DNA from: a virus
DNA: 31,674 nt
Direction: 5' to 3' (one strand)
IMG/VR virus record: IMGVR_UViG_3300040806_002501
Span: 1-31,674 of that record
The notes under the pieces are model-generated. The model made no database searches. It worked only from the letters and a program-made list of their open reading frames with translations, and was not told the origin of the DNA. Shown here one piece after another: positions 16,364-23,080 of the stretch. The first letter of the stretch is position 1; each line of letters begins with the position of its first letter. Both the position numbers and the translations under genes were made by a program.

Positions 16364-17818
16364 ATGGCGACCCCTGGTTTCAGTCTCGATACGCACCCCG
16401 CGCAGGGTGCCAACAGCCACCTGGTGGCCAACGAGAACTACGTCTGGCTCGAGGCGCTGACGGGGGTGCTCAATGCCGTGGACTTCAACGCCACGGCACC
16501 GATCGCCTCGCCGGCACCCGCCGAGGGTGACCTGTACGTACTGGCGTTGTCGGGCTGCACGGGTGCATTCGCCAGTCACGACGGCCAGCTGGCCCTGTAT
16601 CTGGGTGGGGCGTGGCAGTTCCGCGCTCCGGTGAACGGTCTGCGCGTCAGAATCGCCACGAACGCGCCTTCCACGACGATCTCGAGAGGGCAGATCGCAA
16701 CGTATATCCAGGGGCGGTGGGGCGTCGATGTGGCAACGACGGTCGCTCCGGTCAACTACGACCAGGCCACCGGCACGGGCAACGGCCGGCCCGAGTTCCT
16801 CGAGCTCGGCAGCCGGTGGCTCGATGTAGTCGGCAAGAAGGAGTACGTGTGTGTGCAATCGGGGGCGCTCGCCTCCGAGTGGAAGGAGACGACGGCCTCG
16901 GGCGGCACTGGCACGGGCGATCCCGACCAGAACATCTGGCTGAATGTTGCCGGCGACACTGGCAGCACCACGGCCAACTCGACGGCCGACACCCTGACGA
17001 TCGCCGGCTCCGCGACCTCGGGGCACTCCACCAGCGTGTCGGGCGACACCGTGACGGTGGAGCAGGCCCAGGCGCACAGCGGACAGAGCGGGTACTTCCC
17101 GAGCTTCGACTACTACGTCCTGATGGCCAACCGGTCTCCGGCCTCGCGCAGGTGGGTGAACGGGTTCGGCTCGGTGACCCCGCCGGCATCGCCCACCCAC
17201 GGGGCGACCTACATCCTCGGAGACGGCACCCGCACGGGGGCCTGGGCAGCTGGTTCAGCGGGCCAGATCGCTGTCTATGAGTCCAGGGCCGGGCAGTGGC
17301 TGTTCTTCTCGCCTGATGGCGGGGAGCGGGCCTACATCCCGCACACTGTTCTCGAGTACCAGTGGGACGTGGAGGTGTATCCCGACTTCCGCGGCCGAGA
17401 GATCGCCTACAACAACGAGGCTGGGCGCTGGTATCCGGTCCAGGATCTGGCCTCCGAGGTTGCGCACTTCACTGGTCGGTGGACCGCGAACGGAGAGCAG
17501 ATCTGGGCGAAGCACATCCGCAGTCCGTTCTCGTGGAACTGGAACACGTCGCAGAGCTACTGGTACACGGTGCCTGCTCACGGCGTCAGCATCTGGTTCA
17601 ACGAGCCGTCTAGGGTGACGGGGGTCATGTACAAGACCAGCAACCCCGCATCGACCCAGAACGCAGGGTACGGCATCGCGATGCCGCAGCTGTTCAGCGG
17701 CTCTGCGCTCCAGTGCTACTCGACGCAGAACGGTATCTACATCCGCACGGACTCGATCGACCCGGCCACCTACAGCTTCGACATGAGGCTCGAGTACGTC
17801 CCTAACCCGAACACCTGA
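16364..17818 (+). CDS. Fibre-like protein with two DUF2793-type modules
   Basis: The gene encodes 484 residues. A DUF2793-type module lies at about 5-97: 'VANENYVWLEALTGVLNAVD', 'SPAPAEGDLYVLALSGCTGAFA', GQLALYLGGAWQFRAP. A second copy lies at about 255-360: 'SVTPPASPTHGATYILGDGT', GAWAAGSAGQIAVYES, GQWLFFSP. Between them is a Thr/Ser/Gly/Asp-rich beta region with possible heptad strands (about 185-240), and the C-terminus (about 370-484) is a beta domain. DUF2793 proteins accompany tail-tip genes in many alphaproteobacterial phages and are thought to be fibre or receptor-binding components. It overlaps the next gene by one base. Confidence 0.75.
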   Translation: MATPGFSLDTHPAQGANSHLVANENYVWLEALTGVLNAVDFNATAPIASPAPAEGDLYVLALSGCTGAFASHDGQLALYLGGAWQFRAPVNGLRVRIATNAPSTTISRGQIATYIQGRWGVDVATTVAPVNYDQATGTGNGRPEFLELGSRWLDVVGKKEYVCVQSGALASEWKETTASGGTGTGDPDQNIWLNVAGDTGSTTANSTADTLTIAGSATSGHSTSVSGDTVTVEQAQAHSGQSGYFPSFDYYVLMANRSPASRRWVNGFGSVTPPASPTHGATYILGDGTRTGAWAAGSAGQIAVYESRAGQWLFFSPDGGERAYIPHTVLEYQWDVEVYPDFRGREIAYNNEAGRWYPVQDLASEVAHFTGRWTANGEQIWAKHIRSPFSWNWNTSQSYWYTVPAHGVSIWFNEPSRVTGVMYKTSNPASTQNAGYGIAMPQLFSGSALQCYSTQNGIYIRTDSIDPATYSFDMRLEYVPNPNT

Positions 17819-18561
17819 TGCAGCGGTTCATCGTCAAGTCGATTGCAACGAGCGCCCAGCCGGGCTCGCCGACCGACGGCGACACCTACCTCCTGCCGGC
17901 CAGTGGCTGCACCGGGTCCGACTGGGCCGGCCAGGACGGCCGCATCGCGCGCTATGACCAGCTGGCCGGCTGGCTGTTCTTTCGCCCTGGGCCGGGCAGC
18001 GAGGTGATCGTCGACGACGCCTCAGCGACCAGGTTGATTTTTACGCCGGCGACCGCATCTCCCGCGGCGACCTGGGTCCGTCGCTCGCAGTTCCTGGCGA
18101 GCGGTGGTGGGAGCGCCTCAAGTGACCTCACCACGTCGTTCGCGGAGCTCACCGAGTGGTCGGCCCCGGAGAAGGTTGACCTGATCGGCAGCTACGGCTG
18201 CTTCGACTGGGATCAGGTGACCCCTGGCACCATGACCCTGGCCAGAGACTGCTATGGCCCGCTCAAGATCCGGGCCAAGTTCCTCGTGCAGCAGGTCGTG
18301 GCCGGCAACCTGAACAGCTACACGGTCAAGATGCAGAAGGACTCCGGGGCCGGCTGGAGCGACGTCGCTGGCTGCCTGTCCGGTGGGGCGACGTACTCCA
18401 ACGCCCTCATGTTCGTGGACACCTCGGTCATCACTTACTCCGACGACGCGGCGAGCTCGGGCGACCAGTACCGGTTCGTCGCTCAGGCCGAGTCGGACTC
18501 GGGCAGCAACATCCTGCGCGTGCAGGACATGGTCTTGGAGATGTACGAGGACTTGCCGTGA
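17818..18561 (+). CDS. Short fibre-like protein with a DUF2793-type N-terminus
   Basis: The gene encodes 247 residues, starting in the previous stop. Residues 5-60 are a third copy of the module seen in the preceding gene: 'SAQPGSPTDGDTYLLPASGC', DWAGQDGRIARYDQ, AGWLFFRPGPG. After a short Ser/Gly linker (about 95-102) comes a C-terminal beta sandwich-like domain (about 105-247) with Cys pairs (C122, C142, C186). The shared N-terminus and different C-terminus suggest a common tail anchor carrying different tips. The C-terminal domain is not recognised. Confidence 0.7.
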   Translation: MQRFIVKSIATSAQPGSPTDGDTYLLPASGCTGSDWAGQDGRIARYDQLAGWLFFRPGPGSEVIVDDASATRLIFTPATASPAATWVRRSQFLASGGGSASSDLTTSFAELTEWSAPEKVDLIGSYGCFDWDQVTPGTMTLARDCYGPLKIRAKFLVQQVVAGNLNSYTVKMQKDSGAGWSDVAGCLSGGATYSNALMFVDTSVITYSDDAASSGDQYRFVAQAESDSGSNILRVQDMVLEMYEDLP

Positions 18562-18866
18562 TGAATGAGCCCGCAGCCATCGACGGCTCGACGAAGATCA
18601 ACGTGGTGGTCGCCGGCAGCCTGTTCGCCGCGGTGGCGGGCAGCTACTTCGGCATAGACGCGCAGCTGGACCAGCTAAAGCTGGACTCCATCCAGCAGTA
18701 CGCGGGGTACCAGAGCGAGCTCCAGGCGCTCAAGTCCGAGGTCCGCGAGGTCAAGCTCGAGGTCCGAGGCTATAGCGAGGGCCGCATCTCGCGAGGCGAG
18801 ATGAAGCAGTGGGCGAAGCACCTGCGCGACGCGAACCCTGGATTCAACGTACCGGACATCCCGTGA
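18561..18866 (+). CDS. Small membrane protein with coiled coil, candidate holin/lysis component
   Basis: From ATG 18561 (TGATG with the previous stop; GTG 18558 is an alternative) the product is 101 residues. One hydrophobic helix spans about 13-31 (INVVVAGSLFAAVAGSYFGI). A charged coiled coil follows at about 32-75 (LQALKSEVREVKLEVRGYSE), then a polar tail. It opens a run of membrane, lipoprotein and secreted products directly after the fibre genes, where siphophages usually keep lysis genes. A holin-associated or spanin-like role is possible but not shown by sequence family. Confidence 0.65.
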   Translation: MNEPAAIDGSTKINVVVAGSLFAAVAGSYFGIDAQLDQLKLDSIQQYAGYQSELQALKSEVREVKLEVRGYSEGRISRGEMKQWAKHLRDANPGFNVPDIP

Positions 18867-19204
18867 TGAAGTACCTCCTGGCGACCCTGACTCTCCTTGC
18901 CTCCTGCGTGGGGCCCGGCAGCTGGACGGCGGAGGACTTCCAACGCGAGGCCGAGCTGGCGGCGATTGACCTGCGCAACGCCTCAGAAATCGTGGCGGAC
19001 GAGACGGCCCAGGTGCTGCTCGTCGACCTCGCCGAGGCGCTCGAGTCGATCGACTCTGGGGAGGGCCTTGACGGTCTGGACCTGGCCATCGACCTCGCCC
19101 AGTCCTTCGCCCGCGAGCACCTCGAGGGCGACGACCGCCAGAACGTACTTGCCGCCCTGCTGGTGGCGGAGAGCGCCTACAACCGCTGGAGGGCGTACCA
19201 GTGA
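18866..19204 (+). CDS. Small lipoprotein, possible outer spanin-like protein
   Basis: From ATG 18866 (TGATG overlap) the product is 112 residues. MKYLLATLTLLASC is a textbook lipoprotein signal with lipobox LASC and lipidated C14. The rest is acidic and helical (about 22-110), with no enzymatic motif. Placed after a membrane-coiled-coil protein and before a second small membrane protein, it could be an outer-membrane spanin subunit or a superinfection-exclusion lipoprotein. It implies a host that processes lipoproteins, probably Gram-negative. Confidence 0.75.
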   Translation: MKYLLATLTLLASCVGPGSWTAEDFQREAELAAIDLRNASEIVADETAQVLLVDLAEALESIDSGEGLDGLDLAIDLAQSFAREHLEGDDRQNVLAALLVAESAYNRWRAYQ

Positions 19205-19416
19205 ACCCCACGAACCCCTTCCTGAAGACGGAGCTCCCTCTTTCAGTCGCCGCCGGGTGGGCGGCCTGGGAGCTCGCCAGCGTACCCGGTAAACCCACGT
19301 GGCAGCAGGCAACCCTCGGCCTGTCGATCGCCGCACTGGGCATCGCGTACACCCTCGGCCGCAGCTGGGTCAAGCGCGGCTGTGAGGGCACCCAGGACGC
19401 CTGGGAGGACGAGTAA
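19201..19416 (+). CDS. Small two-helix membrane protein, candidate holin
   Basis: The gene encodes 71 residues, with a GTG start in a GTGA overlap with the lipoprotein gene. Hydrophobic segments lie at about 13-28 (PLSVAAGWAAWELASV) and 35-53 (QATLGLSIAALGIAYTLGR), followed by a charged C-terminus (VKRGCEGTQDAWEDE). Size, two helices and a charged tail match class II-like holins. No specific family was recognised. Confidence 0.65.
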   Translation: MNPTNPFLKTELPLSVAAGWAAWELASVPGKPTWQQATLGLSIAALGIAYTLGRSWVKRGCEGTQDAWEDE

Positions 19417-19453
19417 GCCTCCCGGGGCTCCCAGACCCCAACTCCACCCAGCC

Positions 19454-20182
19454 ATGCGCTCCAGTGCATTCTGGCGCGCCGTGACGGCCCTTGTAGCCGT
19501 TGCGGTGCTGCCCTCGTTGCTGGTGGCCCAGAACCCCGTCGCCGGGGGCTCTCTGGCCACGAGCTCGCCGACACCGCGGCCGATCATCCTGACCCACCGT
19601 GAGCTGATCGGGCACGGTATCCCGCGTCAGTTCGAGATCCCGCTGAAGTCCGACCCGGGCCAGGACACGCTCCAGGTTCGGTTGTGGACGAGGCAGTGGT
19701 CGAAGGTCGGGGGCCAGAACCGCAGCGGCCAGGTCCACCCCGGGTTCGACTACACCTTTCCCGAGCCCTCTCACGCTCGAGCGAGCCTGCACCAGCGGTT
19801 CTACGACGAGGACGGGCACACCGCTCTGCCCTACTCCTGGAACGCCCACATCGTCCTCTTCGAGTGGGGTCCGACTCAGCCGGCCAGCCCGTCCGAGTAC
19901 ATCGACCCGGCCGACTGGCCGTGGGCGTGCGAGACGGACCCGACCTGCTACTGGGGCGCGGCCACCTACAACGGCAGCAAGGGCCACCGCGACGAGGATC
20001 GCAGCTACACCATCACCCAGGGCGACCCGTGGTATCAGGCCGCCCAGACGCCGGGCGCGACGGTCTACTACGTCCCGACCCTCGACTGGTACGACGCCCA
20101 AGGTGTCTGGGACGGCTCGCACGCCTGGCCGGTGGCTATCAGCTGGGAGCAGACGACCCTGCTGTGGCTCTGGTGGGAGTGA
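19454..20182 (+). CDS. Secreted protein of unknown function in the lysis position
   Basis: The ATG at 19454 is chosen because it puts a signal peptide at the N-terminus (RSSAFWRAVTALVAVAVLPS then LLVA); in-frame GTG 19382 would add 24 basic residues inside the previous gene. No clear ribosome site is seen. The mature part (about 215 residues) is beta-rich with many Trp and Tyr and one likely disulfide pair in 'WACETDPTCYWG'. It ends in a strongly hydrophobic LLWLWWE. I see no lysozyme, amidase, chitinase or peptidase motif. Its position suggests a lysis or envelope role, but it may equally be a host-modifying cargo gene. Confidence 0.6.
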   Translation: MRSSAFWRAVTALVAVAVLPSLLVAQNPVAGGSLATSSPTPRPIILTHRELIGHGIPRQFEIPLKSDPGQDTLQVRLWTRQWSKVGGQNRSGQVHPGFDYTFPEPSHARASLHQRFYDEDGHTALPYSWNAHIVLFEWGPTQPASPSEYIDPADWPWACETDPTCYWGAATYNGSKGHRDEDRSYTITQGDPWYQAAQTPGATVYYVPTLDWYDAQGVWDGSHAWPVAISWEQTTLLWLWWE

Positions 20183-20183
20183 G

Positions 20184-20468
20184 ATGACCAGCAAGCTGAG
20201 GAAGTACGCCAAGGCTGCTTCCAGCGCGTCGCACGCGCGCGACAGATGCGCCACCTGTCGCGATTATCCCGCAGCGCTGGACAGCATTGAGGCGTTTTGC
20301 GCTGCCCAAGATGCGGGTGATCCCGACTTTCGTGACCTCCCGATCGCCAGCGAGCCGCACCGGCCGTCGTTGCAGACCTTTCTCCGCGAGGAGTTCGACT
20401 ACCAGCTGTGCGAGAACGCCCTTCGCCGGCACGTGACGAGGTGCGTCCGTGGCAAGAAAAAAGGATGA
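20184..20468 (+). CDS. Small Cys-rich helical protein of unknown function
   Basis: The ATG at 20184 follows a GGGAG ribosome site just after the previous stop; the product is 94 residues. CATC at about 22-25 and further Cys at about 39, 76 and 87 could bind zinc. The second half, 'PSLQTFLREEFDYQLCENAL' then RRHVTRC, looks like a helix-turn-helix with a conserved 'ALRRHV' helix. It overlaps the metallophosphoesterase gene by 20 bases, so the two are probably made together. A DNA-binding partner for the next protein is a reasonable guess, no more. Confidence 0.6.
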   Translation: MTSKLRKYAKAASSASHARDRCATCRDYPAALDSIEAFCAAQDAGDPDFRDLPIASEPHRPSLQTFLREEFDYQLCENALRRHVTRCVRGKKKG

Positions 20469-21516
20469 CCTTCGCGAGTTCGCCCTGAGGGCGCAGCTCG
20501 AGGACATCAAGGTCGCGCACGCTCGCGAGCTCCGCGCCATCAAGGCCGAGGCAACCGAGCTGCGCGCCCAAAACAAGGCTCTGCTCGAGCGTGTCGACCA
20601 GCAGGAGGTCGAGCTCGACGCCTACGCACACGCGCTGCGCCCGCGCCGAGCGCCGCGGGCCATCAGGCCAGCCCGGAGGGCCAAGGCGTTCAGCGAATCG
20701 ACACTGGTCGTCGTGGCCTCCGACTGGCACGTCGACGAGATTGTGGAGCCCTCCACGGTGGCGGGTCTCAACAGCTACAACCCGGACATCGCCCGGGCCA
20801 GGTCTGAGCGCTTCTGGCAGGGCATCCTGAGGGTGCTCGAGATGGCCCGCGCCCACACCACCGTGGACAACCTGGTGGTCGGCCTCATTGGCGACTTCAT
20901 CAGCGGCTACATCCACGAGGAGCTCGTTGCGACCACCGCCATGCCACCGCTCGAGGGCATTGACTTCGCCACCGACCTCGTCCGCCGCGGCCTGACGCTG
21001 CTGGTGGAGCACGGGAAGTGCCAGCGGATCGTTGTCCCGTGCGTCGCCGGCAACCACGGCCGGATGACGCGCCGCCGGTGGTTGGCCCACGAGGCCGGCA
21101 CTAACCTCGAGCACTTCATGTTCCGCCGCCTGGTCGACGACTTCCAGGACGTGCCGGGCGTGGAGATTCTGGTCGGCGAGTCCATCTACCACGACCAGGT
21201 GGAGGTCTACGGTCGCCGCCTGCGGTTCTGCCACGGGGAGACCCTCAAGTACGCCGGCGGGCTTCAGGGTATGTACGGAAGGCTCTACAAGCTGCACCTC
21301 GAGCAGAACCGGATCACCCCGGCGTTCTGGACGATCTGCGGGCACTGGCACCAGCTGCACCTGTTCCAGGGCCTGGGCATTGTGAACGGCAGCCTCATCG
21401 GCACCTCCGCCTACGGCTCGCAGTTCGGCCACGAGCCGCCGAGGCAGGGGTGGGGCCTGATCGAGAAGGACCGTGGCACCACGGCGATGGGGCCGATCTT
21501 CGTGGAGAAGGCCTGA
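20449..21516 (+). CDS. Calcineurin-like metallophosphoesterase with N-terminal coiled coil
   Basis: The gene encodes 355 residues from GTG 20449, inside the previous gene. Residues 1-62 are a coiled coil and 63-80 a basic Arg/Pro/Ala linker. From 85 the five metallophosphoesterase motifs appear in order: D92-x-H94 (SDWH), G148-D149 (GDFISG), N202-H203 (AGNHGR), H262 (CHGE) and GHWH at 298-301. These bind two metal ions for hydrolysis of phosphodiesters or monoesters. Related phage proteins are placed near SbcD/Mre11-like nucleases, but the substrate cannot be told. Its place at the end of the late block, away from the recombination genes, is unusual. Confidence 0.88.
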   Translation: MARKKDDLREFALRAQLEDIKVAHARELRAIKAEATELRAQNKALLERVDQQEVELDAYAHALRPRRAPRAIRPARRAKAFSESTLVVVASDWHVDEIVEPSTVAGLNSYNPDIARARSERFWQGILRVLEMARAHTTVDNLVVGLIGDFISGYIHEELVATTAMPPLEGIDFATDLVRRGLTLLVEHGKCQRIVVPCVAGNHGRMTRRRWLAHEAGTNLEHFMFRRLVDDFQDVPGVEILVGESIYHDQVEVYGRRLRFCHGETLKYAGGLQGMYGRLYKLHLEQNRITPAFWTICGHWHQLHLFQGLGIVNGSLIGTSAYGSQFGHEPPRQGWGLIEKDRGTTAMGPIFVEKA

Positions 21517-21836
21517 TGGTGGAAAGATGGTCGGCGCAGGAGTGGCGCGAGGCCATCGAGTCACTGAAGGCCATTTGCCCGACGCAACACCCGGTCAGCG
21601 TCCGACGAGTCCACCTCCCGCTGATGCACTACGGGGACTGCACCAAGGACGGCCGCCGCTTTCGGATCCGGGTGACCAAGACCGCAGGAATGCACGAGGC
21701 GCTGCTCCTGCTGTGCCATGAGTGGGCCCACGCGATGGTCTGGGATCTCCAGACGCGCCGCGACGCCCACCATGAAGAGCACTGGGGCATCGCCTACGCC
21801 CGGTGCTATCGGGCGGTGTTCCCCATGAACCCCTAG
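21516..21836 (+). CDS. HExxH metalloprotein, SprT-like
   Basis: From ATG 21516, in the previous stop (TGATG), the product is 106 residues. Residues 68-72 read HEWAH within 'LLLLCHEWAHAMVWD', a zincin motif. H85, H86 or H89 in 'HHEEHWGIAYARCY' can supply the third zinc ligand, as in SprT-like domains with a downstream H. An N-terminal pair of helices and two strands match a minimal SprT core. SprT/Spartan proteins cut proteins crosslinked to DNA, but a short phage protein may act otherwise. It is the last rightward gene; its TAG shares CTAG with the converging gene. Confidence 0.75.
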   Translation: MVERWSAQEWREAIESLKAICPTQHPVSVRRVHLPLMHYGDCTKDGRRFRIRVTKTAGMHEALLLLCHEWAHAMVWDLQTRRDAHHEEHWGIAYARCYRAVFPMNP

Positions 21837-22228
21837 TTCTGGTGGGGCGAGTAGCGGGGTAAAGCGCTGTGGAGCTCGCTCTCCACTGCGACCTTTGGCA
21901 GCAGCTTGCCTGCGCATAGCAGCGCGTGGGAACCCGCGCGCGCGAGCGCCTTCAACGCCGTTCCCTGCCCCTCGGCGTTGGCCATGAGCTCGCGGCGCAC
22001 GTTCGCCAGGAATAGGAGCGTCGCCTTCTGCTGGGCCAGCCTCCCGCGTTCCTCGGCAATCTCCAGCGCGGCCTCGAGGATCGGAGCCACCTCGTGCACC
22101 AGGTCGTTGTCGATGAGGATCTCCCCGTTGACCTCGTCGATGAGGCAGGCCACGAGCTGGCCGCCCCAGGGGATTTCCCCCAAGGCGACCTTCCGCAGCA
22201 GCGCCTTCCTCGCCGCAGCCTGGTCCAC
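21833..22228 (-). CDS. Hypothetical helical protein, last gene of the leftward block
   Basis: From GTG 22228, overlapping the upstream gene's stop (TAGTG), the product is 131 residues. It is largely helical: 'PWGGQLVACLIDEVNGEILI' near 20-40, then a long amphipathic helix (about 45-95, EVAPILEAALEIAEERGRLA). No motif or membrane segment is recognised. Its stop codon lies within a CTAG shared with the rightward SprT-like gene. Confidence 0.65.
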   Translation of the reverse strand: MDQAAARKALLRKVALGEIPWGGQLVACLIDEVNGEILIDNDLVHEVAPILEAALEIAEERGRLAQQKATLLFLANVRRELMANAEGQGTALKALARAGSHALLCAGKLLPKVAVESELHSALPRYSPHQN

Positions 22229-22452
22229 TACTTCACCTTCCCGCCTCGCGGAGCGACGCCCTCAAAGCCGTAGCCATCGCGGTTCTCCGCGGGCGGCGGA
22301 ACGAACGGCGACACGCGCTCGAGCTTGGGCGCAGTCGGTGCCGGGGACTCGGGAGCCGTGATGCGGCCCGCGACAAAACCGCTAAGGAAGATCACGGCGA
22401 CGACGGTGACGGCGCACCCGATCTCGAACTTGGGGTCGGCTTGGTAGATCAT
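22228..22452 (-). CDS. Small single-pass membrane protein
   Basis: The gene encodes 74 residues from ATG 22452. A hydrophobic helix spans about 11-29 (IGCAVTVVAVIFLSGFVAGR). The rest is a Pro-rich, positively charged tail (ITAPESPAPTAPK..., ending PRGGKVK). It overlaps the upstream coiled-coil gene by four bases and the downstream gene by one. The function is unknown. Confidence 0.65.
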   Translation of the reverse strand: MIYQADPKFEIGCAVTVVAVIFLSGFVAGRITAPESPAPTAPKLERVSPFVPPPAENRDGYGFEGVAPRGGKVK

Positions 22453-22697
22453 TGTGCCTCACCTCCCCCTAGCGTTGCCGCCCAGCGTGCGGCTGCGGCT
22501 CGGTATTCTTGGATGCGATCGAGGGCTGCCGAAAGTTGGGCTTCAAGTTCGGCCTCGCGTGAGGTCTTGCAACGGTTCTCGTTGCGCCGCTCTAACCACA
22601 CCTGGAAGTCGGGCGCTTCGTCACGCGATGCGTAGTCCCGCCCAGCATTGAAGGCCGCGAGCAGATCATCCTCACACTGGCGAACGACCTTGTTCAT
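22449..22697 (-). CDS. Small coiled-coil protein; true coding frame probably begins upstream of its ATG
   Basis: From ATG 22697 (ATGA overlap) the product is 82 residues: an acidic helical N-terminus, 'DEAPDFQVWLERRNENR', then a coiled coil 'REAELEAQLSAALDRIQEYR'. Sixteen codons directly upstream in the same frame (to ATC 22745) all end in G or C and encode INDNNSIQDAREWIAA, while the annotated upstream gene in that stretch has many A-ending codons. So the frame is probably translated from at least 22745. That would come through a frameshift or indel at a four-base G run (22748-22751 on the complement), or from an ATC start behind a GAGGAGGGG ribosome site. Confidence 0.6.
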   Translation of the reverse strand: MNKVVRQCEDDLLAAFNAGRDYASRDEAPDFQVWLERRNENRCKTSREAELEAQLSAALDRIQEYRAAAARWAATLGGGEAQ

Positions 22698-23080
22698 CGC
22701 GGCGATCCACTCGCGGGCGTCCTGGATGCTGTTGTTGTCGTTGATCGCCCCTCCTCGGTAAGACGTTCAATCCCATCCCCAGAAACATAGAGCTTGATGA
22801 TTCGGGCGACGCCCAAGGGCAGTTCAGCGATCGCCTCGCCCGTCGTCCAGTTGTGGCAATCACCGCGCTCATACTCCATATCGGTCTGCGCTTGCCGGTA
22901 TTCATCCAGCACAGTTTCCAAGGCCACAGCTAGGTCTGTTGCGGCTTTGATGGCGCGGTCACGCTGCGACCTTAGCTCTGCGATGCGCCCATGTAGCTTT
23001 TGCTCCTCCGAAGCCATGCAGTAGCAAACGGAACCAAGCACCTCACGGTTGCAGTTAGGACAGGTCCAAGTGGCAGACAT
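22694..23080 (-). CDS. Zinc-ribbon plus coiled-coil small protein
   Basis: The ATG at 23080 is preceded by a strong GGAGGAGGAGGAG ribosome site, so the much longer frame reaching through the pentapeptide gene is rejected. The product is 128 residues. CPNC (about 7-10) and CYC (about 18-20) suggest a small zinc site. A coiled coil (about 24-62, 'ASEEQKLHGRIAELRSQRDR') follows, then 'ERGDCHNWTTGEAIAELPLG'. The last 17 residues (STTTTASRTPASGSPR) have poor codon use and are probably out of frame with the original gene; a one-base shift would fuse it to the next gene. Confidence 0.6.
   Translation of the reverse strand: MSATWTCPNCNREVLGSVCYCMASEEQKLHGRIAELRSQRDRAIKAATDLAVALETVLDEYRQAQTDMEYERGDCHNWTTGEAIAELPLGVARIIKLYVSGDGIERLTEEGRSTTTTASRTPASGSPR

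Noticed and set aside
21820-21860. Bidirectional terminator at the convergent gene ends
   Set aside because: Only a weak CCCC/GGGG pairing is present, inside coding sequence, without a T run on either strand.
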